The position numbers and the translations under genes were made by a program. The notes under the pieces are model-generated. The model was not told where the DNA came from, ran no database searches, and saw nothing but the letters and a program-made list of their open reading frames with translations. Positions 45,877 to 47,945 of a DNA stretch of 47,945 bases are shown in pieces. The stretch's first letter is position 1, and every line of letters begins with the position of its first letter. The DNA comes from Fidelibacterota bacterium (lineage in GTDB: Bacteria > Fidelibacterota > Marinisomatia > SCGC-AAA003-L08 > JACNLC01). Location: the NCBI GenBank assembly GCA_014381725.1, contig JACNLC010000034.1, forward strand, positions 1 through 47,945, in the 5' to 3' direction.

Positions 45877-47709
45877 ATGAAAAAGAAAATGAAGAAAACC
45901 ATTTTATTTGCACTTGCTCTTGGATTAGTTGCGTTTTGGAGTTGTGAAGAAGCAACCGAACCTGACACCACTGCACCAACTGTTGTAATTACCTCACCTG
46001 TTGAGGATGCAACACTTTCGAGCGCCACGACCATACGAGTAGATGCAACCGATGATATGGGTGTTGACAAAGTAGAATTTTTAATTGATGGGCAAGTTAT
46101 AGCAACTGATACCGAAGAACCGTGGGAATATTTGTGGCAAGTCAGTTATTATGCTGATGATGCAACTCATTCTATTTTAGCCAAAGCAACAGATGAAGCT
46201 GAAAATATAGGACAAAGTGATTTGGTGCGTGTATTTGTATCTGAAAACGCAGAAGAAACTCCTACTCCTTTCTCTCCCGCAAACGGAGAAATACTTGCTG
46301 ATACAAATATTGTAGCTCTTATTTGGTCAATACTTGCAGGAGGAGAAGAATACATTGTTTTGGTTTCTTCAAATCCTGAATTTACAGACACCGAATATAG
46401 TATAACCACCTCAGACACGACAGTAACTACGGATGCTTTAGCCGATGGATATCATTATTGGAAAGTGCGAGCCAAGAATAGTGTGGGTAATTATGGTGAG
46501 TGGTCGAATTATTTTACTTTCGAAATCACAGGACCTGAATCACCAACATTATTATCCCCTGATAACGGTGAGGTGATTGCTGATGCTGAAATTGCTGAAT
46601 TAGTTTGGTCAACTTCAGAGTTCGCAGTAGCCTATGATGTTATTGTATCTTCCAGTTATAATTTCACAGACACAGAATATAGTATAACCACCTCAGACAC
46701 GACAGTAACCACGGATGCATTATCAGATGGAATGCATTATTGGAAGGTAAGAGCGAAGAATAGTGTGGGTAATTATGGTGAGTGGTCGAATTATTTTACT
46801 TTCGAAATCACAGGACCTGAATCACCAACATTATTATCCCCTGATAACGGTGAGGTGATTGCTGATGCTGAAATTGCTGAATTAGTTTGGTCAACTTCAG
46901 AGTTCGCAGTAGCCTATGATGTTATTGTATCTTCCAGTTATAATTTCACAGACACAGAATATAGTATAACCACCTCAGACACGACAGTAACCACGGATGC
47001 ATTGATAGTAGGACAGCATTATTGGAAAGTGCGAGCGAAGAATAGTGTGGGTAATTATGGCGAGTGGTCTGATGTATCTTCATTTATTTTTGTAAATTGG
47101 ATTATAGGAGAGATGACAGACCAAGACGGCAACACCTACCAAACTATACAAATCGGCACACAAGTTTGGATGTCAGAAAACCTAAAAGTAACCCATTACA
47201 GAGACGGCACTGCCATACCCACAGGACACAGCAATTCAGAATGGAATAATCTCTCAACCGGTGCGTATTGTGCTTATGATAACAACGAAAGCAACGCCGA
47301 CACCTACGGCTACCTTTACAACTGGTACGCCGTGAATGACAGCCGAAACATTGCCCCTGAAGGGTGGCACGTACCAACGGATGATGAATGGACCATATTA
47401 ACGGATTATCTTGGTGGAAGCAGTGTAGCAGGCGGTAAGATGAAAGAGACAGGGACAGAACATTGGAACAGCCCCAACACAGGAGCAACAAACGAGAGCG
47501 GTTTTACGGCCCTTCCGGGTGGTTACCGCCAATACAATGGTAATTACAACTATAGTTACCCAATGGGTAACTACGGTTACTTCTGGTCTTCTACGGAGAG
47601 CAGTAGTAGCAGCGCGCGGGGCAGGGAACTGAATTACAATAATTCAGCCGTGAACCGCCACAACTACCCTAAGCGAAGTGGGTTCTCTGTTCGTTGTCTT
47701 ATGGATTAG
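45877..47709 (+). CDS. Multi-domain lipoprotein with FISUMP C-terminal domain
   Basis: 610 residues. Signal peptide and lipobox Phe-Trp-Ser-Cys near residue 23. An Ig-like module follows (about 35-125), with Thr-Ala-Pro-Thr-Val-Val-Ile-Thr-Ser-Pro. Three fibronectin-III-like units of 94 residues come next, then a FISUMP domain from about 410 with Thr-Tyr-Gln-Thr-Ile-Gln-Ile-Gly-Thr-Gln-Val-Trp and the end Gly-Phe-Ser-Val-Arg-Cys-Leu. The last 60 residues are rich in Asn, Tyr and Ser. The FISUMP part is clearly richer in G and C than the rest, which suggests a separate origin. Probably surface exposed, perhaps for binding sugars or partners. Confidence 0.88.
   Translation: MKKKMKKTILFALALGLVAFWSCEEATEPDTTAPTVVITSPVEDATLSSATTIRVDATDDMGVDKVEFLIDGQVIATDTEEPWEYLWQVSYYADDATHSILAKATDEAENIGQSDLVRVFVSENAEETPTPFSPANGEILADTNIVALIWSILAGGEEYIVLVSSNPEFTDTEYSITTSDTTVTTDALADGYHYWKVRAKNSVGNYGEWSNYFTFEITGPESPTLLSPDNGEVIADAEIAELVWSTSEFAVAYDVIVSSSYNFTDTEYSITTSDTTVTTDALSDGMHYWKVRAKNSVGNYGEWSNYFTFEITGPESPTLLSPDNGEVIADAEIAELVWSTSEFAVAYDVIVSSSYNFTDTEYSITTSDTTVTTDALIVGQHYWKVRAKNSVGNYGEWSDVSSFIFVNWIIGEMTDQDGNTYQTIQIGTQVWMSENLKVTHYRDGTAIPTGHSNSEWNNLSTGAYCAYDNNESNADTYGYLYNWYAVNDSRNIAPEGWHVPTDDEWTILTDYLGGSSVAGGKMKETGTEHWNSPNTGATNESGFTALPGGYRQYNGNYNYSYPMGNYGYFWSSTESSSSSARGRELNYNNSAVNRHNYPKRSGFSVRCLMD
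46387..47066 (+). repeat. Near-identical 282-bp tandem repeats
   Basis: Unit starts at 46387, 46669 and 46951 (period 282, 94 codons). From 46544 to about 46722 and from 46826 to about 47004 the second and third units are identical base for base, including synonymous sites. This points to recent duplication or conversion and makes the locus prone to length change. Confidence 0.92.
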
Positions 47710-47945
47710 TTTTGTTGACCCAGTGGAATTCACCGAAGGTGGAACTCCGTAGGAGTTATTCCACGGGGTTGACTATTTGTCTACTTGTCCCGTGGAATAC
47801 GACGAAGGAGTATATTCCACTGGGATTTGACTATTTGGGGTATGGGGCTTGCCCCATCGAAAATAATTTGGTTAATGATGCCCCACAACTATGGATTGAG
47901 GGAAAGGTAACCTACAGTTTCCCGCCAAAGAACCGGCGGGCAGGC
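47710..47945. repeat. Intergenic palindrome cluster, right end
   Basis: No gene. Structures in order: an outer stem GTGGAAT/ATTCCAC (47723-47729 with 47758-47764) enclosing two hairpins, CACC/GGTG and AACTCC/GGAGTT; a stem GTGGAATA/TATTCCAC (47792-47799 with 47813-47820); ATGGGGC/GCCCCAT (47842-47848 with 47851-47857); and CCCGCC/GGCGGG (47921-47926 with 47935-47940). The linker (T)TTGACTATTT occurs at 47769-47778 and 47826-47836. Same style as 1-140. Confidence 0.8.

Noticed and set aside
46387-47066. CRISPR array
   Set aside because: The repeats are 282 bp, in frame, contiguous and coding; no spacers.

Overview
The window is an AT-rich, densely coded piece of a Gram-negative bacterial chromosome. 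Outer-membrane lipoproteins, an LptF/LptG-type permease, a porin-like barrel and a FISUMP-domain lipoprotein suggest the Fibrobacteres-Chlorobi-Bacteroidetes side of the tree, possibly Neomarinimicrobiota or a relative. That placement is inferred from gene content and intergenic style, not from a marker-gene tree. UGA is an ordinary stop in many genes here (pyrB, ahcY, the HAD gene and others), so the code is standard apart from one recoded UGA.

Layout. 1-525 is non-coding and packed with short palindromes. A lipoprotein gene (526) faces a minus-strand block of core genes: rplM-rpsI-rpsB-tsf-pyrH-frr (4796 to 1215) and pyrR-pyrB-pyrC (7690 to 4900). The pyr block has a PyrR-type attenuator in its leader. 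After a divergent LptF/G permease comes a long, nearly gapless minus-strand run, 22714 to 8988: ileS, a DksA-like gene, lspA, rluD, a Xer recombinase, hpf, a nucleotidyltransferase, metK, ahcY, a large lipoprotein and an outer-membrane protein.

From 22879 on the plus strand a rhodanese-MauE membrane protein sits one base upstream of the most interesting gene: an exported metallophosphatase-like protein with an in-frame UGA in the motif Cys-Gly-UGA. The UGA is followed by a hairpin whose GGUCUU loop resembles the E. coli fdhF SECIS loop. I read it as a selenoprotein. Three tRNAs (Gly, Cys, Leu), purL, a divergent ketol-acid reductoisomerase relative lacking key catalytic residues, and a TPR protein follow.

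30299-33933 is accessory DNA: a C5-cytosine methyltransferase, its probable restriction enzyme broken by a one-base frameshift, and a BRO-N/Fic gene. The Fic gene is bracketed by about 165-bp direct repeats that copy the 3' end of the neighbouring queC. Next come queC-queE, a cold-shock gene, a TPR protein and a plus-strand housekeeping run: HAD phosphatase, acpS, nnrDE, vanZ-like, recN, murA, polA. The window ends with a FISUMP lipoprotein carrying near-identical 282-bp repeats and another cluster of palindromes. These share a 28-bp sequence and a TTTGACTATTT linker with the left end of the window.
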